A DNA stretch of 64,000 bases from Acinetobacter guerrae (lineage in GTDB: Bacteria; Pseudomonadota; Gammaproteobacteria; Pseudomonadales; Moraxellaceae). A program made the translations under genes and the position numbers. Location: contig NZ_LXGN01000056.1 in the NCBI RefSeq assembly GCF_009372255.1, positions 366,516-430,515 on the forward strand, given 5' to 3'. This document shows positions 62,648 to 64,000 of this stretch, piece after piece. Numbering within the stretch: the stretch's first letter is position 1; the number at the start of each line of letters is the position of its first letter. The notes beneath the pieces are model-generated. The model made no database searches, had not been told where the DNA came from, and saw nothing but the letters and a program-made list of their open reading frames with translations.

Positions 62648-63673
62648 ATGTCTAAAAAATTATTGAATACAGCACTCTTGTCCTCTATTGCATTTATAGC
62701 AAACAGTGTCTATGCAGATGAGACTGTAACGGTTACACCTAAAAACTTTGTACGAGCTGAAAGTGATTTATATTTGGCTGCTCAGGTAAAGGATGGGGGC
62801 TTAGGTAAATTATATAATCGAAGAGATGTGGCTTCTGTGAAAAATCAGACCATTATTCGCTTAAACCGTGACACGCTATATTCTTCAGGGGTATATGATT
62901 TAGATGCGGGGCCTGTAAAAATCACTATGCCTGATACCAAAGGGAGATTTCAATCTTTACAAGTAATTTCCGAAGATCATTACACCCCTTTTGTTATTTA
63001 CGACAAAGGGACATATATATTTAATAAGAAAAATATTGGGACACGTTATGTACTATTTGGTTTCAGAACATTAGTAAATCCGAATGATCCTAACGATGTT
63101 AAATCGGCGCATTTAGTGCAAGATCAAATAAAAATTGAACAGAATAATGGGCCTGGAAAATTTGTGATTCCAAAATGGGATCAAACTAGCCAGAAAAAAG
63201 TGAGAGATGCTTTATTGGTATTAAGTGAAACATTACCGAATACGAATGGAATGTTTGGCAAAAAAGATGAAGTTGATCCTGTTTTACATTTGATTGGTTC
63301 TGCATCGGCTTGGGGTGGAAATCCAGAAACAGAAGCCACTTATCTGAACATAACACCAAAACAAAATGATGGTAAAACTGTTTATAAACTTACGGTTAAA
63401 GATGTACCTGTAAAAGAGTTTTGGTCAGTAAGTGTCTATAACGAACAGGGATATTATGAGCCAAATGAATTTAACAGCTATAACTTAAACAGCGTGACTG
63501 CACAAAAGGCCAAAGATGGTTCAATTAGTATTCAATTTGGCGCTTGCAATAAAACCACAGTCAACTGTATTCCGATAGTAAAAGGCTGGAACTATATGGT
63601 GCGGTTATATCGACCTCAAGCCTCTATTTTAAATGGTACATGGCACTTCCCAGAAGCTCAGCCTGTTAAATGA
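62648..63673 (+). CDS. Exported DUF1254/DUF1214-type protein
   Basis: Signal peptide; RLNRDTLYSSGVYDLDAGPVKITMPD and VPVKEFWSVSVYNEQGYYEPNEFNSYNLNS. Confidence 0.85.
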   Translation: MSKKLLNTALLSSIAFIANSVYADETVTVTPKNFVRAESDLYLAAQVKDGGLGKLYNRRDVASVKNQTIIRLNRDTLYSSGVYDLDAGPVKITMPDTKGRFQSLQVISEDHYTPFVIYDKGTYIFNKKNIGTRYVLFGFRTLVNPNDPNDVKSAHLVQDQIKIEQNNGPGKFVIPKWDQTSQKKVRDALLVLSETLPNTNGMFGKKDEVDPVLHLIGSASAWGGNPETEATYLNITPKQNDGKTVYKLTVKDVPVKEFWSVSVYNEQGYYEPNEFNSYNLNSVTAQKAKDGSISIQFGACNKTTVNCIPIVKGWNYMVRLYRPQASILNGTWHFPEAQPVK

Positions 63674-63796
63674 TGAGTTCGTTTCAAAGAAGGTGTGTTC
63701 TATAAAATAAGCGTTCTTCAAACCGATGACACTATTGCGATGGGTTAACCCATGATGTGGATATAGAATATCGCTATCACTAGGGAAAAATAAAAA

Positions 63797-63830
63797 AACG
63801 GCAAGATAATCTCTCGCCGTTTTTTAACGA
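63797..63830. terminator. Rho-independent terminator
   Basis: aaacggc...gccgttt hairpin with T run between convergent genes; stem read approximately. Confidence 0.75.
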
Positions 63831-63831
63831 A

Positions 63832-63969
63832 TTACATATTTGGATAATTCGGCCCACCGCCTGAAGCAGGGAGAGCAAAGCATGCTTTGCCCTGCTGCAA
63901 GTGCAAAAGCTATGCTTTTGCAGCGAAGGTGGCTAAAACTTACATATTTGGATAATTCGGCCCACCGCC
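63832..63969. repeat. 30-bp perfect direct repeats flanking a 78-bp double-hairpin element
   Basis: ttacatatttggataattcggcccaccgcc at 63832-63861 and 63940-63969. Between them: palindrome gcaaagcatgctttgc (63875-63890) and hairpin gcaaaagc-tat-gcttttgc (63903-63921). Confidence 0.9.
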
Positions 63970-64000
63970 ACCTTCAGGTGTCACCCAAGTAATATTCTGT
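63940..64000 (-). CDS. C-terminal fragment of an unidentified protein (runs off the right edge)
   Basis: Reverse-strand reading ...NITWVTPEGGGGPNYPNM* with the stop inside the second 30-bp repeat. Confidence 0.5.
   Translation of the reverse strand, partial: QNITWVTPEGGGGPNYPNM

Overview
This 64 kb window is ordinary, gene-dense gammaproteobacterial chromosome that looks like Acinetobacter. That assignment is inferred from protein similarity by eye and from gene context such as tpiA-secG-tRNA-rimP-nusA-infB-rbfA, a scattered gspF/gspG pair and a two-domain PPK2 polyphosphate:AMP phosphotransferase. Main blocks, left to right: partial pilB; tpiA-secG; tRNA-Leu(GAG) and two identical initiator tRNA-fMet genes; rimP-nusA-infB-rbfA; a Rieske oxygenase / OprD porin / aromatic-acid MFS catabolic island; a six-gene Mrp (mnhA-G) antiporter operon; hisIE with an FBH1-like UvrD helicase and a degenerate AAA ATPase; ubiE-ubiJ-ubiB; PPK2; recC-recB-recD; rpsO-pnp; corA-like; fluoride riboswitch-crcB; cbpM-cbpA; hslO; a Kef-type antiporter; priA; gspF-gspG; csaA; lnt-corC; tusA-like; argO-like; a DUF1254-type protein. 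No CRISPR array, complete IS element or prophage was seen. The most unusual signals are: (1) a 12-bp-phased run of DnaA-box-like 9-mers, one of them perfect, overlapping the recD promoter and annotated start; (2) an ATPase with an intact Walker A but apparently lost catalytic motifs, paired with an FBH1-like helicase behind hisIE; (3) a 30-bp, in-frame duplication of a gene 3' end flanking a 78-bp double-hairpin element at the right edge; (4) a structured non-coding interval after recD; (5) paired palindromes and switch-like hairpins in the 735-bp divergent region of the Rieske/OprD island; (6) an untracked 41-codon ORF just upstream of the corA-like gene. All are reading-based calls; no searches were run.
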